A DNA stretch of 64,000 bases. Source: Oopsacas minuta (Eukaryota; Porifera; Hexactinellida; Lyssacinosida; Leucopsacidae). The stretch lies in the NCBI GenBank assembly GCA_024704765.1, contig JAKMXF010000354.1, positions 992,690 through 1,056,689 on the forward strand. Reading direction: 5' to 3'. Below the pieces are notes generated by a model. That model saw only the letters and a program-made list of their open reading frames with translations, did not search any database and was not told where the DNA came from. The position numbers and the translations under genes are program-made. Positions 18,533 through 28,181 of the stretch are shown one piece after another; position 1 is the stretch's first letter, and every line of letters begins with the position of its first letter.

Positions 18533-19339
18533 TTAATAATCTTGTTTATGAGGAGTAAAGGTGAATACTGCCGCGTTTGGTTCGTTAGCTGTAAAATCGA
18601 GAGACATATCTGACTGTGCTAAGTAGAACGGGTCCATATTTGATGTCAAAAATGTTATCATCGATTGCATGACCCCCTCGGGCTGGAATGTACTGATAAA
18701 TCGTGAGTAGTTGGATATCAATTTCGGGTTGTCAGGGGTCCTGATTTTGCTGGGGATCAAACTTGGTTTACCATAGGGCCAGGCTGCATTAGCTTGTAGT
18801 ATATGGACCTTACTTTTCTTGGAGTATACATCTGTTATGTAGAGTAACGAGCAGTATGTGTAATTGTTATTTAACCGTTGAGCTGAGGAATTGTATGTGT
18901 AGAGAAAGAATGTATTATTGCTATCCACTTCCTCTTCAAGAGATACAAATTTCTGTTCTCCTCGCTCGCTAACTTCAACGTTATACTCCCCATCTGCAGT
19001 TTTTAGTGATAAATTTCCAAAGTAGAACTTCAAATTTGATATTTCTCCCAGCTGCTCGATACTGCTTAGATATGTTTGCACTTTCAGAGCGAATCGGTTT
19101 TCGGTTAAATCGATGGCTTCTGAACCCACACTGTTCTCCCCACTGGACCCTGAATGTTTATATCGAAACCTTTTCAGAAGTGTTTCAGAACTGTCAAAAC
19201 TCCTGAAGATAGGAATCGATATAGGTTTACCGAAGGATTTAATATCTGGGACCTGATCCAACATGTCACCACAGCTCATGTGCTTTTTCGAGTCCTTTTT
19301 ATTATGCTTTGAGTCCTTAGTACTGTAATTAGCTCCCAT
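18533..19339 (-). CDS. Unknown putatively N-myristoylated protein, paralogue A
   Basis: Single exon, 268 residues; I do not recognise the family. It begins MGANYS, a classical N-myristoylation context (Gly2, Ser6), followed by a very Lys/His/Ser-rich segment, so a myristate-plus-basic membrane anchor is likely. Residues about 25-75 are variable. From about 76 (DLTENRFALKVQTYL) to the end is a soluble alpha/beta-looking domain shared with two neighbours at 20747-21574 and 23835-24494. Shared blocks include SIEQLGEISNLKF, the FGNLSLKT-DGE region, YITDVYSKKSKVHILQA, NYSRFIS and MDPFYLAQSDMSLDFT. There is no signal peptide, transmembrane segment or cysteine pattern. It is closest to paralogue C in sequence and in its upstream region. 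A TATA box at 19398-19405 precedes it. Transcription is divergent from paralogue B. Confidence 0.75.
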   Translation of the reverse strand: MGANYSTKDSKHNKKDSKKHMSCGDMLDQVPDIKSFGKPISIPIFRSFDSSETLLKRFRYKHSGSSGENSVGSEAIDLTENRFALKVQTYLSSIEQLGEISNLKFYFGNLSLKTADGEYNVEVSERGEQKFVSLEEEVDSNNTFFLYTYNSSAQRLNNNYTYCSLLYITDVYSKKSKVHILQANAAWPYGKPSLIPSKIRTPDNPKLISNYSRFISTFQPEGVMQSMITFLTSNMDPFYLAQSDMSLDFTANEPNAAVFTFTPHKQDY

Positions 19340-19397
19340 TGAAGTCCTTTCTTAGATGTAGTGAGTTGTATTTGAATTTTAACTCCATTTTACGGAC

Positions 19398-19405
19398 TAT
19401 TTATA
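19398..19405 (-). promoter_or_regulatory. TATA box upstream of paralogue A
   Basis: On the minus strand the sequence reads TATAAATA, followed by GTCCG, 59 bp before the ATG. The same arrangement occurs before paralogue C (24553-24560), with matching flanks (AGTCCGT, then GGAGTTAAAATTCAAA), so the core promoter was duplicated with the gene. Confidence 0.6.
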
Positions 19406-20690
19406 TTAGTTCAAGCACTAAGCAATCCATTAATATCACTATTGTTATGGTATTTTGCTGTCTTGTAATATGTAAGATGATAAAGTTAGAATGTTCTATG
19501 AAAAATAATATTTATAAGCTCATAGAAATTAGTAAATAACTTTCATTATGACTTGACTTGAATTCCTCTCGGATATTTCTGCAATAGAGCTGGTAGGAAG
19601 GGTGTTTACGGCATCGTATTAGTGTTCAGAGTTAGTAGACTCAATTGCAGATTAATATTTAGAAATGTATCCAAAAACTGGTTAATATAATTACTCCCAT
19701 ATCCCATCACAATTTTCACAATAAAAACTGATTATAAGAGAGAAATCTTGAATCATCCATCGCGTGTGAGTGCTGGGTGGAGTTTAAACACCTGCATATA
19801 GATATTATAACTATCCACCCGCTCAATGTCATGAGATTATATTATTCAATTATATTTGCTGATTGTAATCCTCGTCCTTTCTACATATCATCAAATTCCC
19901 TTTTATAGATCTAATCCAAGGGGGAGGAGATTACGATTGACGAATACTTATAAGGAGTGTCCAAGAAAGTGTAATATTGTAGTACATCATCTTGCCTATT
20001 CAATGAGTAATTATTAATGTATAATAGCTTTCGGTTTCAAGTTTGACAGAATTATCACTGAATTGTAATTCGTAATACTATTCATGTATCAGAGGGCAGT
20101 GTATATGTTTCACTAACGATATTATTCATTTTCGCATGCGTGTTTTTTGATTTCAAGTAGGATGTTAGAGAGATTTGTTTCTCTTAGAATTTGTATTAAA
20201 TTTGTTGGCTTAAAATTAAGTCTCAATGCACCAGATTTCTGGTACACTGGAGAGGACACTCACCATAACTGTAGACAGTGGGAAAAACGTGTATAATTTC
20301 TCGATAAGAATACTGGAGAGGACACTCATTAAGTTTCGTATTTGTAAGGGCCTGCTAAAATGCTCTTTGTATAGTGTATATTGGCAAAACACCAAATAAC
20401 TATATTAGATGATGCAACAGGCTGAGAAGTCAATTTTGCTCTTCTCGCTAAGTATGTTGGGTTAAAATACAATTGCCAATTATGTAATTCAATAGATGGA
20501 CAATGCTATACAATTGCTTCAGCCATTTTCCCTTACAAACTAATCGGCGAAGCTCAATACAATAAGGCACATCGTTAAAAGTATAATACGTATTATCTTA
20601 GAACTACTCAGTGTGATATCATTAGTTTTTGGCTACATATACAGGAGTATGGATGGTATACAAAAAGTGATTGCTAGACTTTAGGGGAAT
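19406..20690. other. Intergenic region between divergent paralogues A and B
   Basis: About 1.3 kb of AT-rich DNA with no coding evidence. It contains a 17-bp direct repeat (ACTGGAGAGGACACTCA) at 20246-20262 and 20312-20328, and a short palindrome around 20229-20244 (CCAGATTTCTGG). These look like decayed repeat ends; no complete element was recognised. Confidence 0.45.
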
Positions 20691-20696
20691 AGAAAG

Positions 20697-20704
20697 TATA
20701 TAAA
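20697..20704 (+). promoter_or_regulatory. TATA box upstream of paralogue B
   Basis: TATATAAA 43 bp before the ATG at 20747, a distance that fits a TATA-driven start with a very short 5' UTR. Its flanks do not resemble those of paralogues A and C, but the position is comparable. Confidence 0.6.
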
Positions 20705-20746
20705 CGAGAATTAGCAGACCATTTAATCAAATTAAAATAGGAACAA

Positions 20747-21568
20747 ATGGGATCATCACTAAGTTTGAAAAGACGAGTAGAGGCGACGACGAATGACTTT
20801 ACTGTTATCAGGCCAAATAGTTGTGACATTCTGAGCGACAGTTATCCAGAGAGGAGGTTAGATATCCCTTCAAAAAGGCAGAGAAATAATAGTTTCGATA
20901 ATATCCTGACCTATCGAAAGAACCCGATTCTCATATCTCCCAAGCGTGACTTTGGAAGTTGCAGCAGTAATGATGACGATACATATCTTGACATAACTGA
21001 AAACCGCTTCTTAAAGAAAGTGCAATTGTATCTCCGAAGCTTAGAACAGTTAGGAGATATTTCAAATCTGAAATTCCACTACGGTCATCTTAAAATGAAG
21101 ACAGAGGACGGGGAAGAGGTCAATATGGAGGTACATGATCAAGATTACGACCTAGGAGAGCCGCTGATCGCCCTCAAGCCCGAGACCAATGAGAACAATT
21201 TCTTATTCGTTTACACATACTGTTCATCAGCGAAAGCCCTTAGCTCTCGCTACACGAATATTTCAATGATCTACATTACAGACGTGCATCGATCAAAATC
21301 CAAATACCACATTCTACAAGCAGGGATGACCCCGCAAGGACAGCCAACATTCATACCACGCAAGATCCGAGTACCCGACAACCCCAAATTAACGTCACCC
21401 TTCTCTCGTTTCATCGGTATATTGCAATCTGGGGGACTCGGTCGCACCATGCTTCTCTTCCTGACCAGCAGTATGGAACCGTACTACCTAGCACAGAGTG
21501 ATATGTCACTGGATTTTACTAAAGATGATAGACGAGCAGTAGTGTTAGAATTTAAGCCACAGTATTAC

Positions 21569-21574
<6 letters not shown>
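20747..21574 (+). CDS. Unknown putatively N-myristoylated protein, paralogue B
   Basis: Single exon, 275 residues, family not recognised. It starts MGSSLS (Gly2, Ser6), again an N-myristoylation context, followed by KRR. Residues about 15-80 are a low-complexity, Ser/Arg/Asn-rich stretch unlike the other members. From about 81 (DITENRFLKKVQLYL) it shares the common domain: SLEQLGDISNLKF, YITDVHRSKSKYHILQA, RVPDNPKL, FSRFIG, and SMEPYYLAQSDMSLDFT. It is more divergent from A and C than these are from each other, while the C-terminal third is the best conserved. The stop codon is the first TAA of a long (TAA)n microsatellite. Confidence 0.75.

Positions 21575-21656
<82 letters not shown>
21572..21656. 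repeat. (TAA)n microsatellite at the paralogue B stop codon
   Basis: About 28 uninterrupted TAA units, 85 bp. The first unit is the stop codon of paralogue B and all following units in that frame are stop codons too, so length changes cannot extend the protein. Confidence 0.95.
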
Positions 21657-21657
<1 letters not shown>

Positions 21658-22688
21658 TCCTATTTTGCTGCTTATTTCGGTTTATTCTATTTCTATGGTT
21701 ACTCTAAGCGTAATTATTAACAATCAAAGAAGCTTAATATTTATATTTTCAGTAACAACACATACTTGCTAACCTGAGTGAAGGAAAAAAGCGGGAAGGA
21801 AGGCATTAATTTAGCGGGACATAGCGGGATAATGAGGGCTTCTAGCAAGTTTTGGCGGGACAATAGCTTCATTGGCGCTCAACACATGTCCGAAAAAGCG
21901 GGACAGTTTGCAAGTATGCAACAGTTAAGAGAATATCGAATAAATATTGTTAATAGTCAAGTCCGAGGTTCCCAAACTATTCACCCGTGACCTCCTATAC
22001 CAAAAATAATTGTAACACGTTATGTGGACCTCTCCCATTGACTGCAATAGAATTTTGAGATCCTATAGACCCCCTGCTGCCGTCCGTGGACCCCAGGCTA
22101 GGTTGGGGTCCACTGATTTAAGAATTGGACCGTAAGGTTAGATTAAATATTGCGGTAGTCGCAAAGGATAATTATATCATATTTGGCTTGCCAACTTGTG
22201 GGGAAAAGTATATAAGGGCAGAGGTTGGGTTTTATCGGGATACAATTGGAACTTTTCGATGGGGCATGACGCTAAATATGTCCTGGAATGGAGACAGTAT
22301 ACAAATTGTATCATACAGTGAAATTGATATTTCTCCGCGGTTAATACGAACTCCAGATAAAGCAAACACATTTTGGTTGTCCGATGGTGTTCGTATCAAT
22401 GAGGTTCCACTGTATTCGAAGATATTAATAAGGCCAAAGTCTTATAATTATAAGATTTACGACGTATTTACTATACAACTAAGGAATATGCCATATGGAA
22501 AGGATGTGAGTAGATAGAAGGGAGTTGCATTACATATCATCTAAAGAATATCAGTTTTCGCCGTAGCCAAAAAACTACTTCCACTCTTGATTTGAATAAC
22601 ATTATACCAGTCTACTAGAGGGATGTATTATCTAATACTCTTATTTCATCCAAATATTTAGTAATTCATTGAGAAGTTGTGTCGTATA
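21657..22688. other. Repeat-rich intergenic stretch
   Basis: About 1 kb without a convincing gene. It has a GCGGGACA-type repeat at 21824-21905 (copies of AGCGGGACA/GGCGGGACA), a GGTCCAC-rich patch at about 22084-22115 resembling hAT-type ends, and a pogo-like terminal sequence at 22379-22412. The 130-codon plus-strand frame at 22125-22517 overlaps that terminal sequence and is not believed. Confidence 0.45.
22379..22412 (-). mobile_element. Pogo-like transposon terminal sequence, copy 2
   Basis: From 22412 on the minus strand it reads CAGTGGAACCTCATTGATAC, with a TA next to it at 22413-22414. It aligns with the copies at 18401-18436 and 57710-57745 at roughly four fifths of positions. Confidence 0.45.
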
Positions 22689-23593
22689 CAGTCAGGGGAC
22701 AAAAGTATTCGACCACACAAATATATTGTCATAAATTGTATACTCTTTCCCGCTCCTATATATTGTGTAGTCTATATTCGTAGCTGCTATCTAGTAATTT
22801 GTATAGAATAACATATGTTTTTCAAGAATTTCAAAAAAATATTTTCGATTTACACTTTTTGAAGGTGTTAATTATTAATAATTATTAGATAATTATTGAT
22901 AATCAAAATATGTGGTAATTCAAAACCTATTAAGAATCTATAATTTCTGACTTGAAATTTGAATTCTACTTAGGCGAGTTACCCCAGATTAAATTTCCAA
23001 TCGGATTGAACAATTTTTGCCAAAGTTATAGATGAATTTCAATTTGTGCCATTTGTGCCACCTTTTCCCCAAGGGGCACAAGTGGCCGTTACCAAGAGGT
23101 TATTTTGTAATTCAAGGGTTAGCATAGTCATATAATCCGAAAATATTACTATGACTTATTCCTCCTAACCCTAGTTGATTTCCTTGTAGTGGCGCTTTTT
23201 CCAGCCACCAGTGTCACTTTTGCAACAAGTGGCACAAATTGAAATTCATCTATAACTTTGGTAAAAATTGTTCAATCCGATTGGAAATTTCAATCTGGGG
23301 TAACTCGCCTAAGTAGAATTCAAATATCAAGTCAGAAATTATAGATTCTTAATAGGTTTTGAATTACCACATATTTTGATTATCAATAATTATCTAATAA
23401 TTATTAATAATTAACACCTTCAAAAAGTGTAAATCTAAAATATTTTTTTGAAATTCTTGAAAAACATATGTTATTCTACACAAATTACTAGATAGCAGCT
23501 ACGAATATAGACTACACAGTGTATAGGAGCGGGAAAGAGTATACAATTTATGACAATATATTTGTGTGGTCGAATACTTTTGTCCCCTGACTG
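22689..23593. mobile_element. 905-bp palindromic Tc1/mariner-like MITE (fold-back element)
   Basis: The ends are exact inverted repeats beginning CAGTCAGGGGACAAAAGTAT, each flanked by TA (22687-22688 and 23594-23595), the target duplication of the Tc1/mariner superfamily. The inverted arms run about 367 bp (22689-23055 against 23225-23593) with only scattered mismatches, and a unique core of about 170 bp separates them. There is no transposase frame, so the element would depend on an enzyme from elsewhere. The near identity of the arms suggests a fairly recent insertion or ongoing arm homogenisation. Transcripts crossing it could form a long hairpin RNA. Confidence 0.88.
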
Positions 23594-23775
23594 TATATCA
23601 TATAATTAGAGAAATAGCTGAAAAGTACATTTTAGTGTTTTCACGAGCACTTCAGTATAACTAGAGTTTACCGTATGTATTCCTTCATAACACAATATAT
23701 GAATAGTTTACTACATCTGTAATAGTGAAATTCTAATTCAAAATATAGCAAACCAACACACAACAAACTATACTG

Positions 23776-23812
23776 AAAAAACAAACAAACACACAAACAA
23801 ACAAACACACAA
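23776..23812. repeat. (CAAA)/(CACA)-type simple repeat
   Basis: Short low-complexity run of ACAAAC and ACAC units just past the stop codon of paralogue C (minus strand), probably in its 3' UTR or flank. Confidence 0.7.
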
Positions 23813-23834
23813 CATGCATTGAGATATGATATAA

Positions 23835-24494
23835 TCAGATGTGTTGTTTGTGAGGTGTAAAGGTGAATAATACTGCATTCTTGCCGTTGTCTGTCAGATT
23901 GAGGGATGTATCGTTCTTTGCTAGATAGAATATTTCCATGTTTGGTGTCACAAATGTTATCATCGATTGCATGACTGTCTCAGAATGAAAAGTACCGACA
24001 AAGCGTGAGTATGGGGAGAACAGCTTATGGTAGTTAGGGGTCAGGATTCTACTTGATACGAAGCTTGGTTTACCATATGGCCTGTCTGTATTAGCCTGTA
24101 GTATATGGACCTTACTTTTACTGGAGTATACATCTGTTATGTAGAGAAACGAGCAGTGGTTGAGACGTTTAGCTGTGGAATTGTATGTGTATAGCAGAAA
24201 TGTATTTTTGCTATTGACTTCATCTTCAAGAGATATTAACGTTTCATCTCCTTCCTCGCTAACCTCAACGTTATACTCCCCATCTCCAGTTTTCAAAGAT
24301 AAATTTCCAAAGGAGAACGTTAAATTTGTTATGTCGCCCTCTTGCTCGATACTGCTTAGATATCTTCGCACTTTCTGAGCGAATGGGTTTTCGCTGAAGG
24401 TTGTAAAATTAACTGGGACCTCACCCAACATGTTATCATTGATAATTTGCTTCTTTTTGTGCCGTCTGTGATGTCTCGAGTGTTTAGCTCCCAT
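23835..24494 (-). CDS. Unknown putatively N-myristoylated protein, paralogue C
   Basis: Single exon, 219 residues, family not recognised. It begins MGAKHS (Gly2, Ser6) followed by RHHRRHKKK, the clearest myristate-plus-polybasic anchor of the three. The variable linker present in A and B (about 40-50 residues) is missing, so the common domain begins at about residue 34 (SENPFAQKVRRYL). Shared blocks with A are long: SSIEQEGDITNL, FGNLSLKTGDGEYNVEVSE, YITDVYSSKSKVHILQA, MQSMITFVT, and the ending FTFTPHK. A and C clearly arose by a recent duplication that included about 80 bp of promoter. The AQSDMSLDFT block is altered (AKNDTSLNLT), so this copy may be drifting in function, though the frame is intact. 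Confidence 0.75.
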   Translation of the reverse strand: MGAKHSRHHRRHKKKQIINDNMLGEVPVNFTTFSENPFAQKVRRYLSSIEQEGDITNLTFSFGNLSLKTGDGEYNVEVSEEGDETLISLEDEVNSKNTFLLYTYNSTAKRLNHCSFLYITDVYSSKSKVHILQANTDRPYGKPSFVSSRILTPNYHKLFSPYSRFVGTFHSETVMQSMITFVTPNMEIFYLAKNDTSLNLTDNGKNAVLFTFTPHKQHI

Positions 24495-24552
24495 TTTAGC
24501 CTTTCTTAGATGTGACGAATTTATGTTTGAATTTTAACTCCATCTAACGGAC

Positions 24553-24560
24553 TATATATA
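24553..24560 (-). promoter_or_regulatory. TATA box upstream of paralogue C
   Basis: TATATATA on the minus strand followed by GTCCGTTAGATGGAGTT, 59 bp before the ATG. Spacing and flanks match those of paralogue A. Confidence 0.6.
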
Positions 24561-25057
24561 ATCCTTCAAGCACGAAAACTGCTTAAAGTTTATTTTTGCC
24601 CGCGTAAAGAGAGTAATTAAATAGAATTATGATTATAGCAATTCTCAACAGTCATACAGGTAAACAAATTCCATTAGAAAAGTATTATGAGTGTATTTCT
24701 GCGGTATTAAAGCTATTAATTAGAATTACAGAATCATCATTTCTAGAATTTTTCTGGAAATTAATTCGCCATTTTTGAATTTTGCATTGTAGACAAATAA
24801 GTTACAGTCAGTGTTACATTTAAGGAATCGGAGGGGGGGGAAGCAGGGATGTCCTGCTCTAATTATAAGTATGGGAGCGGCGCTCCCACCCGCTCCCACA
24901 TCAGGACACCACTAGGGGGAGGGTATTCCCCTGATATTTTCCCATATTTCGATCTTACCCCTCCGAATATTCGCTTAAATTCGCTCGATCCGCAGAAATT
25001 TGACTGAATTTATAACATTTGGCCAGTACCACCCAGATTTTGACAACAACCTCCGTC

Positions 25058-25093
25058 AGATGTGCTGCACCTCGAAGGTTAGAGGGAACACTG
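25058..25093 (-). mobile_element. hAT-like terminal sequence
   Basis: On the minus strand from 25093 the sequence starts CAGTGTTCCCTCTAACCTTC, the terminal-repeat consensus style of hAT-family elements. I could not find the opposite end or an 8-bp target duplication, so this is a one-ended relic. Confidence 0.4.
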
Positions 25094-25748
25094 GTTATAG
25101 TTGAACTCTGATAAGACGTCCCCCATCGGAAACAAAAATGAGTACGTAATAACATATGTAGAGTTGATGAGTTATTCATGAATTATATAATGTACTGCTA
25201 TCTATGATTTAAGATAGGAAAGTATGTAATTTCAATCTTCCTCTAGGTAGTACAAAATTACAATTACTAATCTTAAAGTTGAAACGTCATTTACGAGAGT
25301 AGGCAACTTACATGAATAGGAAGGATAATTAAAATATAATTATTCGCCTACTGCCGAGGCGAGCTAGCAGATTGTACGCAGAACGATTGAGTTGGATAAG
25401 TTCACCTGTTGAAAACGTAACCATTACAAGCTTTGAATGTTATTAATAATTCAGTAGATATCGGATTACGTAGTGAAAGATACGTCTGTCCTGAATCTTT
25501 GAGATAAAACAGAGACTTTCAATTCAATGAGCAAATAAATATAATATTCACTCCAAGTGAAGAATAAAACAACCAAAAATTAGCTGTAGGAAAGTATTCA
25601 GCCAATTTTTATTTATCACATTTTATCGTATGTACGGTATTCTGTTTCTCCAACAATATATTCAATATTTACTTTCAAGAATAATAACAAAATAATAACA
25701 AAATAATAAGAATTCGAATTCCTGTTTTAGATCGTATATCAGAGTTAA

Positions 25749-27094
25749 TTAATATATTCTGATGCAACTGGGTCTCTGCCATGGAGTAACACCATTACAG
25801 GACACTATTACTTTGCCTTTATACACAATAATGTCATTAACACCTTCCACTTCATCACTTCCTACTTCGTCTTCTCCTATCGTATGGAATAGAATTCCAG
25901 CTGGAGAGAAGAACTTGATAGAGTTAGTACGAGAGTTTGTAACTATAATATTACCAGATTCATCTAAGTAGAAGGATTGGGTGTTCGCTAGAATTCTTGA
26001 TTCTCCTAAAAGAAAATAATATATTAAAGTAATTAAATACGATATTGTGAATTTTGCAACTAAGCACCTTCTTTATCGTAGAGGTGTCCAGCATGCGTTC
26101 CTCCTCTGTTATACACAAGCAATTGGTTATTGAGTAAAATATAGAATTCATCTCCTCTCTGTTGCATTGGTAGTACTTTCCTAGAAATCCCGATTTTAGA
26201 TTGAAAGTTTAATTTTATTTCTTCTTTGAAATTTAGAGCTCTGTCATAAACATTAAAGAAGAAATCGCATTTAGAGTGACACAAAACAATTACTTCATTC
26301 TCTGAAGTAACAGCTATATTAGAATATTCTTTGTTAATTCTAATCTCCTTAGCTAGAGAGTAATCTGTTTGTCTGTACTGGAGCAATGTATTATATGATA
26401 TACCGCGATTGTATGATGACGAATAAGACCCGAAATAAATAAATTCTGTGCTAGTAGCAATACAGTTGTGATTATAGTTAGAGTCTCCAAATTCGTTTAT
26501 AAAAGAAAAATCTTTTGTATTAAATATAGCGACAGGAAATCTACCCTTTTTAGTTATCACAGCATCAACAAACACGTAGAGAAGTTCTTTATCAGAATCA
26601 ATAGAAAGTTTAGCTGAACTCCCAAATTGTCGACCTTTGCATCCTTCAATAACTTTAATAGCTCTGAGTTTCTTAGAATATATTGACGACAGATGAGATT
26701 CATTCATGATTTTACCAAACTGTTTAACTTGTGTAATCAGCTGATTGATATTACAGTGGAATTCGAAATTAGAATTTTCATTCAAGCTATTCTTTAACTT
26801 CCCAACTTCAGTATCAATATCAGCCAAAGATCCTTCTTGCTTCTTCATGGCAAGATTTTGTTTGACTGACAGCTTTTCGACATAAACTCTCATCTCTTCG
26901 AGTTCTTTAAGATTCTCATTCATAGACGAATTCTTTGCTTCTAACTCTGTCCTTATCTTACTAACCTCTGCTAGCAGCTCATCTCTACGGGACTTAACCT
27001 CTGATAATATTCTCTCAAACACTTGTATTATTTCTGCGGTGATATCATCTAGAATAGATCCTTTCGTCGCTGGTTCTGTATAAGCTGTTGCCAT
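25749..27094 (-). CDS. RING-less coiled-coil protein with NHL/propeller-like C-terminus (TRIM-NHL-like)
   Basis: Two exons, 26068-27094 and 25749-26005, separated by a 62-bp GT-AG intron; the joined protein is about 427 residues. Residues 15-125 are an acidic/basic coiled coil (SRRDELLAEVSKIRTELEAK). From about 150 the protein shows propeller-like strands (LYVFVDAVITKKGRFPVAIFN, NIAVTSENEVIVLC), and exon 2 supplies a recognisable NHL-like blade (FYLDESGNIIVTNSRTN, IKFFSPAGILFHTIG). This is the layout of TRIM2/3/71-type proteins but with no RING or B-box before the coil, so E3 ligase activity is not predicted. I assign the architecture, not an orthologue. Ending exon 1 at 26068 and joining to exon 2 restores a continuous frame, which supports the intron. 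Confidence 0.72.
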
Positions 27095-27137
27095 TAGACT
27101 GTCTTACAAATAAATATAATACACAATTGAGCAAAAT

Positions 27138-27172
<35 letters not shown>
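27138..27172. repeat. (AAC)n microsatellite
   Basis: About 11 AAC units in the 172-bp gap upstream of the coiled-coil/NHL gene (minus strand). Confidence 0.95.
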
Positions 27173-27266
27173 GGATAATACAACCAAATATACACCTAAA
27201 ATAACGAATAAATAAATATATCAAACCCAAATAATAATAATAATCAGTGAACTAATGGTACATATC

Positions 27267-27887
27267 TCATCTAATTTTCAAAAATTCAACAAATTCTTCG
27301 CCAAATTCTTTCAACAACATTTCTTCTTCTAAAATTATTCTTGAATTTGTGAATAATCCAAGAAACAAATTTATAGCCAAAAGAAATATACTTTTAGAAT
27401 AAATCAAGAGTCCAATTGTCATGAGACCATATCCGGTGTAAGAGGGGCGAACTAAGTACTCGTAGGGGCCTGTTGTTACCAGATGGTGCTCACTTCTGAT
27501 ACCTATTTCATAAGTGAAGAGTCTTCCTAGCTCTGTCTTAGCGCTGTTACGCAGAATATTCCCCAATAGATATAGAAATGACCCGGTTAAATGAAGCAAA
27601 GTGAAACCAGTTCTTGTATCAAAGATATTTGAGCATAGCAACTAGATTAAGAAAGGAATTTCTAACAAACGACACACAAGGAATGCTTGGTACATATGAT
27701 CTCCAGTCTGCTGTCTGTCTTCTGGAGTTAGATAGTAGGACGGGAAGCGATCTCTTATCGTCTGTACCACCAGAATTAGGGTCACGACCATTCGGACACT
27801 TTGTCTTATCATAATAAGCAATTGACTATTAAATTTTAGTCTAAAAATCTGTGCCGCCACGTAAAATGAGAATTCAAAGTGGCACAC
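27267..27887 (-). CDS. Isoprenylcysteine-methyltransferase-like membrane protein, frame interrupted
   Basis: The C-terminal 124 codons contain the ICMT/PEMT-type core: several hydrophobic segments, LVTTGPYEYLVRPSYTGYGLMTIG (the nucleotide/substrate-binding P-Y-x-x-x-R-H/P-P-x-Y pattern) and a closing EEEMLLKEFGEEFVEFLK that matches the family's E-E-E-x-L...F-G-x-E-Y end. Upstream in the same frame are 81 more codons with a hydrophobic segment, but a TAG at 27642-27644 separates the two halves. A small intron is the simplest explanation: GT at about 27711 with an AG at 27630 keeps the frame (81 nt), and a 36-nt alternative ending at 27642 also does. A nonsense mutation is the other possibility. 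The family methylates small molecules or prenylated proteins in the ER; the substrate is not predictable. Confidence 0.6.
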
Positions 27888-28181
27888 TATTAATTGGAGG
27901 CACTATGTGTATTTGAGTTATATTTAACATTGGATAGCGCCATGTACAATAATTCTAAATACGATCTTATTATTTATAGCAAAAATATAGCAAAAATCGG
28001 CTCTGGTTCAGCCAAAGCTATTGACATTATACTGTCTTACAGATATGTATACAGTAGGACTCGAATAAGGCGTACTCCTCGGGAAACAAAATTTATACGT
28101 ATTAGCTGAAGTACGTCTGGTTTATTTTTTCCAAATCAAATACCTATGACCCTTTAATTAAGTGAAGGAGACAACCAATAA

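Larger units (their letters stand above)
24495..25748. other. Intergenic, hAT-like relics
   Basis: 1.25 kb without a gene. The left end carries the paralogue C promoter. A homopolymeric G run lies at about 24832-24840, followed by GCAGGGATGTCCTGC. A hAT-type terminus reading CAGTGTTCCCTCTAACCTTC on the minus strand ends at 25093. The rest is AT-rich; the minus frame of 74 codons at 24955-25179 crosses the relic and is not believed. Confidence 0.45.

Noticed and set aside
22125-22517. 130-codon plus-strand frame
   Set aside because: It overlaps a pogo-like terminal sequence (22379-22412), has no domain-like pattern and shows no paralogue, so it is probably a chance frame in repeat DNA.
25762-25971. 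69-codon plus-strand frame
   Set aside because: It is the antisense of the second exon of the coiled-coil/NHL gene; that exon joins cleanly to the first across a GT-AG intron.
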